Of a stretch of 64,000 bases of DNA, positions 1 through 13,836 are shown in pieces. Under the pieces are notes generated by a model, which had not been told where the DNA came from, did no database searches, and worked only from the letters and a program-made list of their open reading frames with translations. Origin of the DNA: Sacculina carcini (lineage: Eukaryota > Arthropoda > Thecostraca > Sacculinidae); contig OU696579.1 in the NCBI GenBank assembly GCA_916048095.2, forward strand, positions 2,604,001 to 2,668,000, written 5' to 3'. Every line of letters begins with the position of its first letter. The stretch's first letter is position 1. The position numbers were made by a program, and so were the translations under genes.

Positions 1-84
1 GTATGGAACCATTAAAAGGTTCTAAATCTAAGTTGTGTGCATGGATGAGATGTTTGTATTTTTTAAACAAATGCTGCCACTAAC

Positions 85-3000
85 CTGTCCTTCTTTTTGA
101 CCATGTGGGCGCGCAGCCAAAACTCCTCGCGTGACGCCTGCTGCGCGAGCCTGGCAGTGTTGGGCACCTCCACTGTACCACGACTGACACTCATCTAACC
201 AACAGCAACAACAAGCCATAACTGCCAGGCCTCAACAAGTCGTCAAACCAAGATGGCGGCTCATACAGTGAGATACACAATTGAAGCAAACATTCTATCA
301 AAACGAATTGGCCCGCTGATTGTGTGTGTTGCTAAACGAGCTGATGTTTCATAGCGGAGTATTTTTGGACCAATTGTCGTCTGATGTTACGTCACATGCG
401 AAGCGCAGGCAAATGTACTGCAATGATATACGCAATACCTTGATGCAAACGCAAATACTGCAAATATAAGTACTAGAAATATTTCACAAAAATATGCAAA
501 ATGTATCCAAATAAAATACCTACAAGAAAATTAAACATTCTTCCTAAAAATAAAATATATATACAGAAACTAATATATAAAATATACAGGATACTCAAGT
601 ACTAACATTTCACCAATATTTTAATTGTTTTGGCATTTTCGCGCAAACACCCCAGTTTGATGTGATTGTTGTTATTATTGTACCTTGGCGGCGCCGTCAT
701 CAACGCCAGAGTCGCGCTCATCACACATGATGTCATCACCGGCCGCGCCATCATCAGTGTCTTGCTCGTCATCATTTGTCTCATTATCTCGGCCGCTGTC
801 AACCTGCTGTCCACTGTCGCTGGACATCACCTGGTCGTCATCACGCTCATCATCACGCTCATCATCGCAATCAGTAGCATCCTCGCCATCACTGGTCGCG
901 CAAGTCGGGTTCGTCACAGACTCGCCACATTCCCCCGACAATTCGTCTTCACAACACACACAAGTATGGAGGGAATTAAACTACGATAGCAACAATTATA
1001 CAACATGCAAATTTGGCATGAAATGTACTTGATTACTTGATTCGGGCCTAACTTTCAATGATCACATTTCCCACGTTATAAAAGTTTGTCACCTCCAATT
1101 GAGGAATTTGTACACTATTCGAAAATATCTAAATCAGGAATCATTGACAATACTTGTTCATGGTCTTGTTGTTTCCCATATTGATTATTGTAATGCTCTC
1201 CTTGTTAGGCTTCCGTGCTATCAATTGCAAAGATTACAATCGATCCTAAACCGTTGCGCTCGTTTAATTTTTCATCTACCGGCACATAAACCCACCTCGC
1301 AATATTTAAGGCAGCTTCACTGGCTTTCTATAGTCGAGAGGATTGAATTCAAGGTGTGTCTACTAGTGTTCAAGGCCTTGTTATATGGTAAACCGCAAGA
1401 TATCTGTGATATGCTCTCTAACAGAGACATTGTTGATGAAACTGTACGTGTAAGGACTAGATCGGTTTCGCGGGCCAGGCAGCTAGATGAGTCTCGTTCT
1501 GTCAATGATGCATTGGCTCTTTCTGCCCGTTCTTGCCGCTATGTGGCGCCGATATATTTTAATAAGCCCCCTCTCGGTGTGAGGAGCTCAACCAGTGTTG
1601 AGTCGTTCAAAAAAGCGTTGAAGACTTACCTGCCCTTAAGCGCACTTATGGTAATTAGCTTGTTTTATCGTGATTCGTGTGCTATCGTGTGTGAATTATG
1701 TAAATAGCGCCACTGAGAGGCTGGTTTCTGTAGCGGCGCTTTATAAATAAATGTTGCTCTTGCAGTGTTTGAATAAAAAATATAAAAACAAACTGTTAAG
1801 ATGTATGTGTAAAGACAAATTTGAAATGCCACCACACACGTAATCATCTATATATAGCCTTGGCGATGAAAACACAGTTTCATATTTGCCATATATATCG
1901 AAGCATAATCGCAATTACAAATTAGCAATTATCAATTTAACTGAAACTTTTCTGCAGCAGTTTTATACAACCAAAATGTGAATACTCATTTTGTCATCGA
2001 CCCATCATTTCTACATGCTCTTCAAGACTTTAACAAGTGTTTGTCTATTTGTGTGTGTGTGTGTGTGTGTGGAGAGGGGGTACTGACTGAGCAATTTCAG
2101 CTTGTCGGGGGGCACGTACTCGCCCCATTCAACCTGTTCCTGCTTGAATGGCGACAAATGCGGCGGAAGTTCAACGCCGGGAAAGTACAGTTGTACAGGA
2201 CGCAGCTGACCGGCGTTCAACGAGTCAAACAGCCATTGAGGCTGCACGTAGTACCTGCCACAGCACAACACACAAGAATGAGCTGAAACGAACATGAAAA
2301 ACAATGTGAAAAATAACGAAATTCGGGAAATGGAATTGACACAACACATTCATACATACATATATGGACAGAATTAAGGAATTGGCGAAAATGAAAAACA
2401 ACAGCCAACACACATACGTACACACATACACCGCACAATCATGCACAAACACCAATACGGGAACAAAAAGGAGGCAATGTACTTTGGGGAGTTTTTATCT
2501 CGAAATAAACAAAGAGAAACAAATAGAAACGAGCCAATTTATGGTATAGAACAGTAAGAACCCAAATCACACAACTAATACAGTAGCAACTATGAGCGTT
2601 GCACCTTACATTACTAGTAGACAAACACACAAACACACACAGTCGTGTTGTGACAGTGTTGAAGATCGCAGCGTTCACTTTATTCACGTTTGTTCAGCAA
2701 ATTTAGAGTCACATGAAGACCAATGAGTTTCAAATATATGTATAAAAAAATAAATGCGGAGAATATACAAACATTTGTCAAAAAAATTGAATCCATCGAC
2801 TGGAATGGCATATTCTCCATAAATAAAGTTATTGAGTTATTTTAAACATTCTATGAACAATTAGTCAATGAATTCAACACGCACTTCCCTGGTAAGAAGA
2901 TCAAACACCACAGGAAGTAAGTTATCAGTCCACATATCACCAAATCCCTCAAAAAGAGCATAAATGAGAAAAATAGACTGAGAAGGCTATCCCGAAAATG

Positions 3001-6000
3001 GTCTATAACCTACAAAAACATCTGTGGCGTATCATATGTACATTTATCACTCTTTCTGTTTGTAGCTCATTTGCTCTTCTTCCAATTGTCAGTAACACTG
3101 TGTAGCCAACTGTACGTATGTGTGTCTGTATGTCTGGGAGTTGAATGTGTTTCAGTGTGAGGGTGTGTGCACCTGATTTGTATGCTTGTCTGTGTGACAG
3201 ACGGGAAATCGTTCGTTTGGTCATGTGAAGAGTGTATGTCTGTTGTGTTGTATGTATGGGTATGTTTGTTTGTGTGTGCGATTGTGTGTCATTATGGGTC
3301 ATGTGACCAAGCTTATATGAATCCTGAACGCGGTGATCGGTGATTCAGTTGGGTCAACTCGTGTGTCAGTTATCGTATCTGATCGCCGCATCTATATATC
3401 TCGCCGCTGCAATCGAACCGAAGTTTTCTTGTGTGGACCAGATAACCACACATCAATACATAAAATATAGAAATACACTTACTAACACATTGAGAGCCGC
3501 AAAAGTAAGTACTTTAAAGATAAACTCTTGGAAAGCAACAATGACCAAAAAAACAATGACAAATTTCAGGTTCCTTCATGGGGAGACAGGCAAATAAATT
3601 CAAAACATAGATTTGGACACACCAAACACAAAAATAGCCAATTGCTCCAATCCAATCTGCTCAATACCGTCCTCATTTCTTGAAACATAATTAATTTTAG
3701 CCAACGAACAATTTGTATTAAGACAAAACCGCTCGACTGAATTAGCAATTTTGAATTTTACATATGAAGTGTACAGAAATCTCGAAGGAAATTAATTGGT
3801 CGCAGGTATATTTATTGACCTCTCAAAAGCATTCGACACCATCGACCACAGCATACTTTTCCATAGACTTCAAAACATAGGAATAAGAGGAAACTGCCTA
3901 AAATTGATAAAAACGTCACCTGCAACAATCAGAAATCCTCGGAAGAGTCTGTCCAGAGGGGGGCCCTACAAGGTTCAATATTGGGACGTATATTATTTCT
4001 CATATACATCAATGATATTATTAACACCAGCTCTAACCTACATTTCACTATTTACGCTGACGATATTACCTTATTGATGAAACACAAAAATCCCGCAACT
4101 CTACATTCCTTACTTACATCAGAACTCAAGACAATCCATGACTGGACTACACTCAATGGAATACGCCAACACCACCAACACTAAATTTGGGAATCATTGT
4201 TGACGAACATTTCAACTGGAAATATCAGATAAACGCTGTTTGCACCAGGCTTTCCAGAATCACAGGAATTCTCTATCGCGTGAGACATAATCTGACAATG
4301 GATATCATGATCACCTTACACTACTCCCTCTTTTATCCTCACTTAACATACTGCATCACGGTGTGGGCCAGCACATGGCCGTCCTTCTTAAAATCTCTAT
4401 CCACAACACAAGACAAATTCATGAGATGCATCGCCTTCAGAAACAAAGACTCGACTCAGTACACGACATATACACAGACAAACATATCATGAAAGTCCAG
4501 TCTATTCACAAATTCTACTCAATACTACTTGTATACACAACAATAGAAACACACTTGTTCTTTAACTACATCACTCATGACAGAAACACAAGATCATAAT
4601 GTACCGACTTGGAGATTCCTCCTGCCAGAACTGAGCTATACAAGAACAGTATCTTCCACTCTGCCCCACCAGCATTTAACACGCTAAACAGACAACTAAA
4701 ATCACTATTGGCACAACGCAAATATCACCTCTTCAAAAAGACACTCACACTCTATTTGTTTAATAATGATGAATCCCAAAATGATGAAGCCCAATAAAGG
4801 TACGAACATGTTAGTGATTGTCTGAAACCAATTTTCAATGCTGCTTAATGTTTATGTTTACACATATTGTCATTGCATGTAAGCATCATGTTGTCAACGT
4901 GTTATAACATGTATTCCTCAACAACGAATTTGTTAAAACCATATTGTTAAAGGTTAAATGCCTAAGTGGCAGCTGCTACACGGGAAGAAGCCGAAGCTTA
5001 TGAACACACAGGTGTGTCCCGTGCAGCTCGCTGCCACCGCAGAACCGACCCTATCCACGCTATGACGCCACAAGGACGAAAAACGTATTAGAGAGGACCA
5101 CCTCCCCAGAATGCATGGCACAACACATGACTGATATCTGGTACCATCAATTTCTGCTGGGTTGACAGGGGCTGTTGGATTATAGAATTCGCCCAATGAA
5201 ATTCTGCTCCGCCGGGTTTCGAACCACGGACCGCTTGTTAGGCGGGTGTGCTAACACTACACCACGCAGTCGATATGCCCAAAAGAATGTGAATTGCCTG
5301 TATAAATGATGTATTGACCAATAAACGTATGGACGTATGAACACACACACACACAATGAAGCGTGTTGCGCCAACCTCGAAGTGTATTTGGCGGCAGTCA
5401 TCTTGCGATCGACCACCTGGTGCGTGATGGTTTGGTCGGTCTCCGCATAGGTGGCGCCAGGAGCACAGGTCGCGTCCCACGAGCATACGCCGCCCAGCGC
5501 GCGAATCAACAGTACACACGGCTCGCGAGGCACCTGCGTGAACAGAAGCGGCGCAAACAACGCGACATTCACTACCACACAGCTCAGTGGTGAAGCGACA
5601 CCCCGAAGGGCAATGGGTATTGTGCTAAACACAGCATACAAGGAGGTACAGAACACATGTTCACGCGAGAATTATGATAAATTATATCCATATGTAATAG
5701 ATTCAATTCAATTGATGTGTGTGTGTGTGTTCAACGTAAATTTTTTCCGTGGGACCTTTCGATTCGTGCGCGTGACTGAATCGTCCAACAACACAATTAT
5801 TCACAATTACAAGCCACATTGATATGACACAACACTAACAACTACACTCACCTCGCGCCCGATAAAGAAGCGCATGTTGTCAAACAGCGCGCACGTGCGA
5901 CGAACCAGCTCGCGCTGCTGCTGCAACTGTTGCAGCTGATCGCCCGAGGCCATCGACATGAGCGCCATCTGTCGTTCCTCCTCGTCATCATCGACAGCGT

Positions 6001-9000
6001 CATGGCTGGCGGCGGTGGACGTGGCTTGACGCAGTGGACAGTTGAGAGCGGCCACGCGCTCCTCCAACAGCTCATCGACCGATAAGCTGGCCGTCGTCGG
6101 CCGTTTGCTGTCACGAGCCCGCACCGTCTTCTTGCCGCCGTTCAGCTTATGATTACTGGCGGTGGTTTTGTCCTCTGTGGTGTCGGCATCTGCAAGCCAC
6201 ACAGAACACACGCACACACAGACACAGGCGAATAAGACATATACGATGCACAATGAGTAGATCCGAGCAAAAAAGCAAACAAATTATTCCAATCATGCTT
6301 CCTCCTAGCCTATTTCTATAATATTAAATATTATAATTATAGACATATTACTATACATTACTACATACAGAATAATTAACAATAAATATAAACTAAATAT
6401 GAATGAAAAAAGAAAATAATAAATATGAAAAAATAACTGAATAAATAACAGCCAGCAGTCAATTCCGCTCTTTCAGTAGCATGCTATTAACTTTGGCCTT
6501 GAATTTGTTCACATTGTTCTGCGAGAAAAAAACCTCCCTCAATGCGTTCCAAGTACCCACATTCGCCGGAAGGAAGCAACGTTGGAATTGCTTTTACGAC
6601 AACGAATTGGAGATTTACGGTATATTGCGCAATTTCTACACAATGTCTCAGCTGCGCAGACAGTATTATTTGCGACAATTACAATGCGGCATTCAACAAA
6701 CTGACACATGCATTTGGCGGCAGGCCGGGTTTATCGTAAATCCCTGAAAGCGCACTGGTTTTGGGCATTTATAACCCGGTGACATGAACACCATGTATAC
6801 CAAGAAAGACGACACGTACATGTACACAAGCAAACACGGAGCGACAGGTGAGAAACACACATACACATGCACAGAGCGTAATATCAAGCACATATTGGTT
6901 ACGCATGAAGCAAGCACGCACACAAGAAATCTCACTGTCAAGTACGAATGCACGCACAAATAAAGACTTGAGCAATTGAAACACGGAAACACACATACAA
7001 AGTGGGGCCAAGAAGTTTAAGCCCCAACAATTCCGAACATGAACATTTCGAGTGTAGCTCGTCATGTTTCGCCAAGCCCACACCGGACAATTGCTGACAC
7101 CGCCTCTCTTTCGTTAGTATGCTATTGGCTTGGGCTTTAAAATCGCCCAAATTTCAATATATTTCACATACCTCACAATATTGTGTGTATGTATGTATGT
7201 CTGCTTATGTGTATGTATGTGCACGCGTGTACACTGTACATTTTCTGATGTGCATGTGAATATGATTGTGTGAGCGCTTGTGTTTGAGTTGAAGTTTAAG
7301 AGACGATTTTGGGATAGTTTAGTGTAGTGACCTGCAGTAGTCAAGGCGAGATAAAACGAGAGACTGAACAAGTTTGATGGCTGAGTGCTGATGAAAAAAA
7401 GACGGATAGGGTAGAGAGAGCGAAGAATTAAGCGACAAGAACGAGCAATAATAATAGCATTAGAGGAAAGAGAAGAGAAGGAATAAAAAACAACACCAAT
7501 AATTTCAACTCTGGAAGAAGGAGGGAATAGAAGAAGTGGTGGGAAATAAGACGGGGTGAAGAGCAATATATTTCGATCTTGCCGATTAAAGAAGATGACG
7601 AGATGGTATCAGGATGGGTAAAAAAGTCAGGGAACATGAAGTTGAATGTCGTGTCGTGCGCATATATGAAAGTGGATACTATGGCGCCTAATAACCGATC
7701 CAGGGGAAGATGAAGAAGTTTAACAACAGAGGACCAAGTATAGAATATTGAAGGACACCAGGTACCAGAGCAGTGATTCCCAAACGGTGTGCCGCGGTAC
7801 CAAGATCTTTGAAGATCTTTTGATGATGACGATGATATGTGAGCCGCCAAAATTCTTTGAAGATGCCGCCAAAATTCAGGGGAAAAAATTGCATATTTGT
7901 ATTATAATACCATTTTTGTAATAGGATCAGTGTAAAGAATATTTTCAATTATGTTGCACCGATGCAAAATGTCGAAATGAAAAAATACATAATAAAAACG
8001 GAGATTATAAATATGTAAATCCTTATAAGGGTGTCGGGAATTATTGAAAGGCTTGCCAAGGACACCGCAAACTAGAAAAGTTTGGCATCCACTGCACTAG
8101 AGGATTTCTATTTCTACGAATTTCTACGGTTTTAGAGATAAGAACGCAGCAGAGAAAGGACAGTATCAGAAACATTTATGTGCGAAAGATCAACAAGAAT
8201 TTCGTGGTCTACCAGATCACACGTGGAACTCATAAACTCGTGAGATAAGAACAGTGAAGACATGAGAAATGAGATGCCTTCAGTAACACTAATGAGTAGG
8301 GTGACCTTTTGGTGCGCTAAAAATCCTAAAAATTCCGCCAAAAAGTTACACTTAAATTTTTGCAGAAAATTCACTAAAACCCGGAAAAATTAGTGAAAAT
8401 CACATGGTTATGAAAAACTAACTTGTGAGAAAAAAATGTACTTTTGACATTCAATAACTAATACAACGATACGTTTTGAGCATTTGCGGTTGTGCTAGGA
8501 TTGCATGCTTAATGAGCTACAACTGTCACCTCACTGGCGACAAGGGTGACATTTGGATGCGATAAAAATCGCAAATAGTTGCGCTAAAAAGATGAGCTCA
8601 ATGTTTCGCTAGAATATCACCAAAGTTAAATAATAGGGTAATAAAAGTTAAACACTGAAATCACTCCTTAACATTACACTTTGGGAGTTTCACGTTTTGT
8701 TTCTGCATTTTGAACATTTGCGGTTGCGTTAAGATTGTGTTTCACATGCTTGTCTAGTCTGTCGAATCTGTCGAACTGATGCCTGGTAGCGGCATTTAAA
8801 TCTACAATATAATTTGATAGACTCACTCGATGTAAATTTTCTTAAATGTTCCAAGGTCTAAACAGATTTTGCAGATAAAACATCATCTGATTATGCGGTG
8901 AATTTATTCAAGTACTGTCGATCCAACTAGTTGCTCTAAGATTGCTCGAAAATATAAAAATTAAAGTTTAATTGTATCTCACAAATGCACGTGTCTATAT

Positions 9001-10509
9001 CAGAGATTTATGTCTATATAATATTTTATATGTCTGTATTATGTGTATGGGAACATACATGCGCAGTATGTTTAGTACCACATACTGACACAATGTCTAG
9101 CACCACACATGGACACAATGTCAAGGACATTTTCACATGCAATGTTTTTATTTTAGATTTTTAGCTAGATTTTGTCCTGAACGCTCTAGTGAATACTTCA
9201 CGTGCTTTGCATATAAACTCAGATGTTGATTTCGCAACAGAAAGAAATAATAGGCGGATGAAGTAAATATTTATAGTGGGGCTAAATATTTTATAATGGC
9301 TTGTTAAAGTTTTTTTAGAAGATATATCATTTTTTTTGGAAAACATTGCATGTGGAGGACATTTTTAAAAACGTTTTTCAAGGAGGCTAAGCCCCCCTGC
9401 AAAATTCCTGGATCCGCCATTGTCTCCATTGATCGCTGTGTTAAATCTATCAGTCGTCGGTGGAAAGGACATGGTCTTGAATAAACGGTTATATCTTTTG
9501 GAATGTTAACACTACATATTTGAAAAATATATCATCTTGTAGAAGACAAAATTTCCAATCTGTGGATATAAAACAATGTCAATTCTGTTGAGCAGTTTTC
9601 CTCAAACCCGTGGCATAAAACCCCCAAAATGTGAAAAACTCGTTTGTGCACACACATACACACACACACAGACAGAATAACGTTTTTATTATTATCGGGT
9701 TTATATGTTTATATGCAACAAAACCTAGCCTATGACCTTCTTGCATCCATTTTACCCATAGGGACCAAGTTTCATCAAAATCGTTCCAGTGGTTTAGGAG
9801 GAGATAGGGTAAACAGACACAAATGACCTCAATGACCTTGAAAATGACCTCGGAGGTCAACAAAACCTAGCCTATGACCGTCTCGCATGCATCTTACCCC
9901 TAAGGGACCAAGTTTCATCAAAATCCGTCCAGTGGTTTAGGAGGAGATAGGGTACAAACAGACGTTTAGAAAATTTGCAATCAGTATAGGGCAAAAAATA
10001 CCATCAATTAGGCCCTTCGGGCCTATTTGGATAATTCCAGTAGATTTTTGCATAACATAGGTGATGTGTTTGATAAATTGTAGATGTTTGTCCAAATGCA
10101 CGCCTATAACTTTTACGGTCTCGCTTTCCACTATAATGCTGTCATGAAATGTGATCTCAATTTTCGGGAACGTCTTGAGTATTTTGTGCGAAATATTATC
10201 TAAGATCTATCTAAATAAATAATCTCAAAATCTCTCAATCTGTCAATCTCAATAATCTAAATATAATCTATATTATCTATATTATATTAGAAAGATCATG
10301 CTTATCAGCGAGGGAAATATACAATGACCCAAGAAAAACGATATCTAGTAATAATGTGTTATTAATCAATTGTAGATATCCACTATCAATTATTTCCTCC
10401 GCATTCACACACATCCTGCTGGGCGGATACCACCACACACCCACGAGCCGACAACCCAGTGTGTGTGTGTGTGACAGAGTATGAGAGCAGGTTATTGGAC
10501 AGAGCGAGC

Positions 10510-10541
<32 letters not shown>

Positions 10542-13500
10542 GAGCGAGAGAGCGAGAGAGAGAGAGAGCGAGAGAGAGAGAGAGCGAGAGAGAGAGAGAG
10601 AGCGAGAGAGAGAGAGAGAGAGAGACGGCCTGACCTTCATTGGTGCCAGTGAGCGCCAGTCGCGGCGGATAGTGCAGATTGAGAGTCTGATACAGTCGGA
10701 ACACGACGAAGCCGAGAAACGTCGTGTAAAACTCGCAAAATATCGTCATCACCTTGAGATCAACGTCTTGTGGTCTCTGCGAGCAAGCACACAAACACAC
10801 AGCAATAAAAGACAAATGTGGCCTCGTAACTGATCCATACTGACGACGCAAATACACAAAATCCAGATTCACAACACTCGAACACACGAACACACAATTT
10901 AAACAAGATACAGTTTTTACATATTGGTGTCAAAAAACGAAAAACAAAAATCATATTGATGGATTATAAACACTAAAATTGTTAATATTGGAGAAGAAAA
11001 AAGGGGAGAAATTGATTGTGACATTTACATGGGGAATACAAACTTCAACATGAAAGTATATTCAAAACAACATCATCAACAAGCGGACATAAATATTTCA
11101 TCCAGACCTGACTAAAATAAACGTAGAAAAGTAGATTTATCCTAATATTAATTATAGGTGCATTGATGAATGGAACAAAATACCGACCTACATCATGAAC
11201 GTTGTACGTTACAATACCAGAACGCTGCATAATTATAACAGATGCAAAACGACGAAGGCGTCCTATGTGACAGTCAACCTGACCAAACACAACTAAGAGC
11301 CATCAGTTCGCTCACTGACCGTGTAGACAAACTGGTGTGGCATGACCCAAGTCACCGTGTGACCCTGAATATCGGCCTGAAAATAGAAGCCTCGGATCGA
11401 AATGAACGCCTTGCGCAATGCTCGTGCCTCAATCACGTAGTGCATAAACTCAACAGTCAAACGCCGACAGTCGGACACGATTTCTGATACCGCCACACAC
11501 ACAAACACACACACACACACACACACATACACACACAAACACAAACACACACACGATGATTGCAAGTTTTCTGGTGTAGGTACAGCGCCTGATGAACTTC
11601 ATTCCAAGTGCCGACAGAAAGTGCTGCACTGCACTTAGGCACTGAAAGATCCAGCAATCGCAAGTTACGAGCAAACACTGACAAAACTGACATCGTATTA
11701 GTGGAGCACCCGAGTTGATGATCAAAAAGAGGCGAAAATCCGCCAGGGCCGACTCCTGTTGCAGTCAATGTTGGATTTAATGGTAGAAAATGTTGAATAA
11801 AAAAGTGAGCTTAGTCTGACTGTGTGCGCCATACACTTATAACCGGCACTGTAAATAGTATTTGTATAAAAGCGTTAAAACACCATACAGGTCGACAATA
11901 ACCTGCCTCGATATGATGTTGTGTGCCTCAATGTGGTTTTAGTGGATGGTAATAAACCTCTCAGTATAGAAAAATTAATATTAGAGAAAATAAACACACA
12001 CACACACACACAGGCGCGCGTGCGTCACCTGTGGATACTCGGAACACGGCAGGCATGATAGCGAACAGTGAGCAAAGAGTGAGTGCGTCGTCCATGTCGC
12101 CGAGTGCGTCAGAAAACGTCGGATATCTGACAGTGCAAACGACAAATGAAATAAACGTACTGAATTTACACCGGATAAATGGGAAAAAACAAAAAAATAA
12201 ATGTTCACACAAACTGGACAATAAAGTTAGCAAAGAAATGAAGAATACAAAAAGAGAAAAAAGCAAATTGGCTAGAAGAAACGGGAAACAAGTTCACCTT
12301 TCTTTGACAATATTATCGAGCTGGTACTTGGAGCGTCGCTCGGTGAGTCGCTTGGCACCGACGCGGTCACCTTTGCCCACGGCCTTCTGTATCTTCTTGT
12401 GCAACGCCTTGAACGCCACCGACGAAACACACACACACACAGATATGGTCGAACAGTGTATCAATATACAGCCGAATGTGACTTCAAAAGTATAGGCGAA
12501 GGCAGAGCGATACACTAGATTTAAATACAATATCACATGTTGGGCTAGAATTTTTACTGCTCTAAATTCATATAATGCTAATTTACACTTTTATAATTAT
12601 TAGCACAGTTATAAAACAATTACTTTCCGATAATAACCTAGAAAATCTAGGAATAAAAGTTAACATCCAATTGAAAGGTTTTACCCGAAAAAGTAACTGT
12701 AAGTAAAAAGTAAGTATTGCTAACTGTTTTGAAATTAAGCAATAGAGCAACAAAGGCGTAGCAAACAGCACTTACCGGCCTGTTGACTCGAAACCGAGAA
12801 TGATAAGCAAATTGAATTACAAGATGACAAGCGCAAGTGTACGCATACACACACACACACATACACACACACGCACACACACATGTAAAGACTGGCGACG
12901 AAACTTGCTCCGAAACTGATGGACAGGACCTATGAGGAACGACTCCAAGCTCTGAACCTAACTAGTCTGGAGGACAGAAGAAAGCGGGGAGACCTGATAA
13001 ACATATTTAAGTACATGAAAGAGATAACTACTCCAGTAATTACAGGTTTTTATAAGCAGATGAAAGGAAGAGGACACAAGTATAAATTAAGGAAACCCCG
13101 TTGCAAAAAAGATATAAAGAAGTACAGCTTCCCATACAGAGCTATAGATAGTTGGAATAAACTACCCAAGGATATTGTCGAAAGTGAAAAAATATCAGAG
13201 TTTAAAAGTAAAATTGATAGGTTGAGACAGGTCAGCTCGAGCTTAAGCTCAAATCCTGTAGAACAACTCGGTGAGTACATGCGCACACAGACGTTGCAAG
13301 GTCTTATGATGACCCCCGAAGGTAATAATTGGGGCCTCCATTATAAATGTGATAGAGCTGTGATTTGAGAAAACGCAGTTAGGAGCAGTTCCCTGATCTC
13401 CTGGGGACTTTTATGCGCTACTTTATAAATCTCAATTCCTACTTTACAAAATATCATGCGTATGGCAACGGGGCCCCTCAACACTCGGACCCATCCCCGG

Positions 13501-13803
13501 CGGGGGGTGGTTGCTACGATTCTGCATACGCAGACACACACACACACACACATATGCACAAACCTTGTTGTCCCACATCTTCCAGATCATCGGCTCGTGC
13601 AGCAGAAACTGAATGTCCTTCTTATAGTAGAGTGTTTTTATTTCAGTGGAGCCTTTCTGCGCGCGCGCTCGCTTGATGGGCTCGCGCGGATAAATGCCCT
13701 TCATGACGCACAGCCGTCGAAAATCTCGCAAGTTTATCTGCAGTTTTTTGAGCGCCTGCTTGCGGGTCAAGTACCACGTCGCCTCGCCGTGTGAGTACTT
13801 CAA

Positions 13804-13836
<33 letters not shown>

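Noticed and set aside
666-1032. Ser- or Val/Ile-rich plus-strand frames
   Set aside because: They are complements of the acidic PES1 exon 10 on the minus strand, which has good splice sites and matching phase.
2217-2455. Cysteine-rich minus-strand frames next to PES1 exon 9
   Set aside because: They run out of frame through exon 9 into a CA-rich intron; no conserved pattern.
10386-10893. Arg-Glu and Leu-Ser repeat frames
   Set aside because: They are translations of the (GA)n microsatellite; only PES1 exon 6 (10635-10776) is real.
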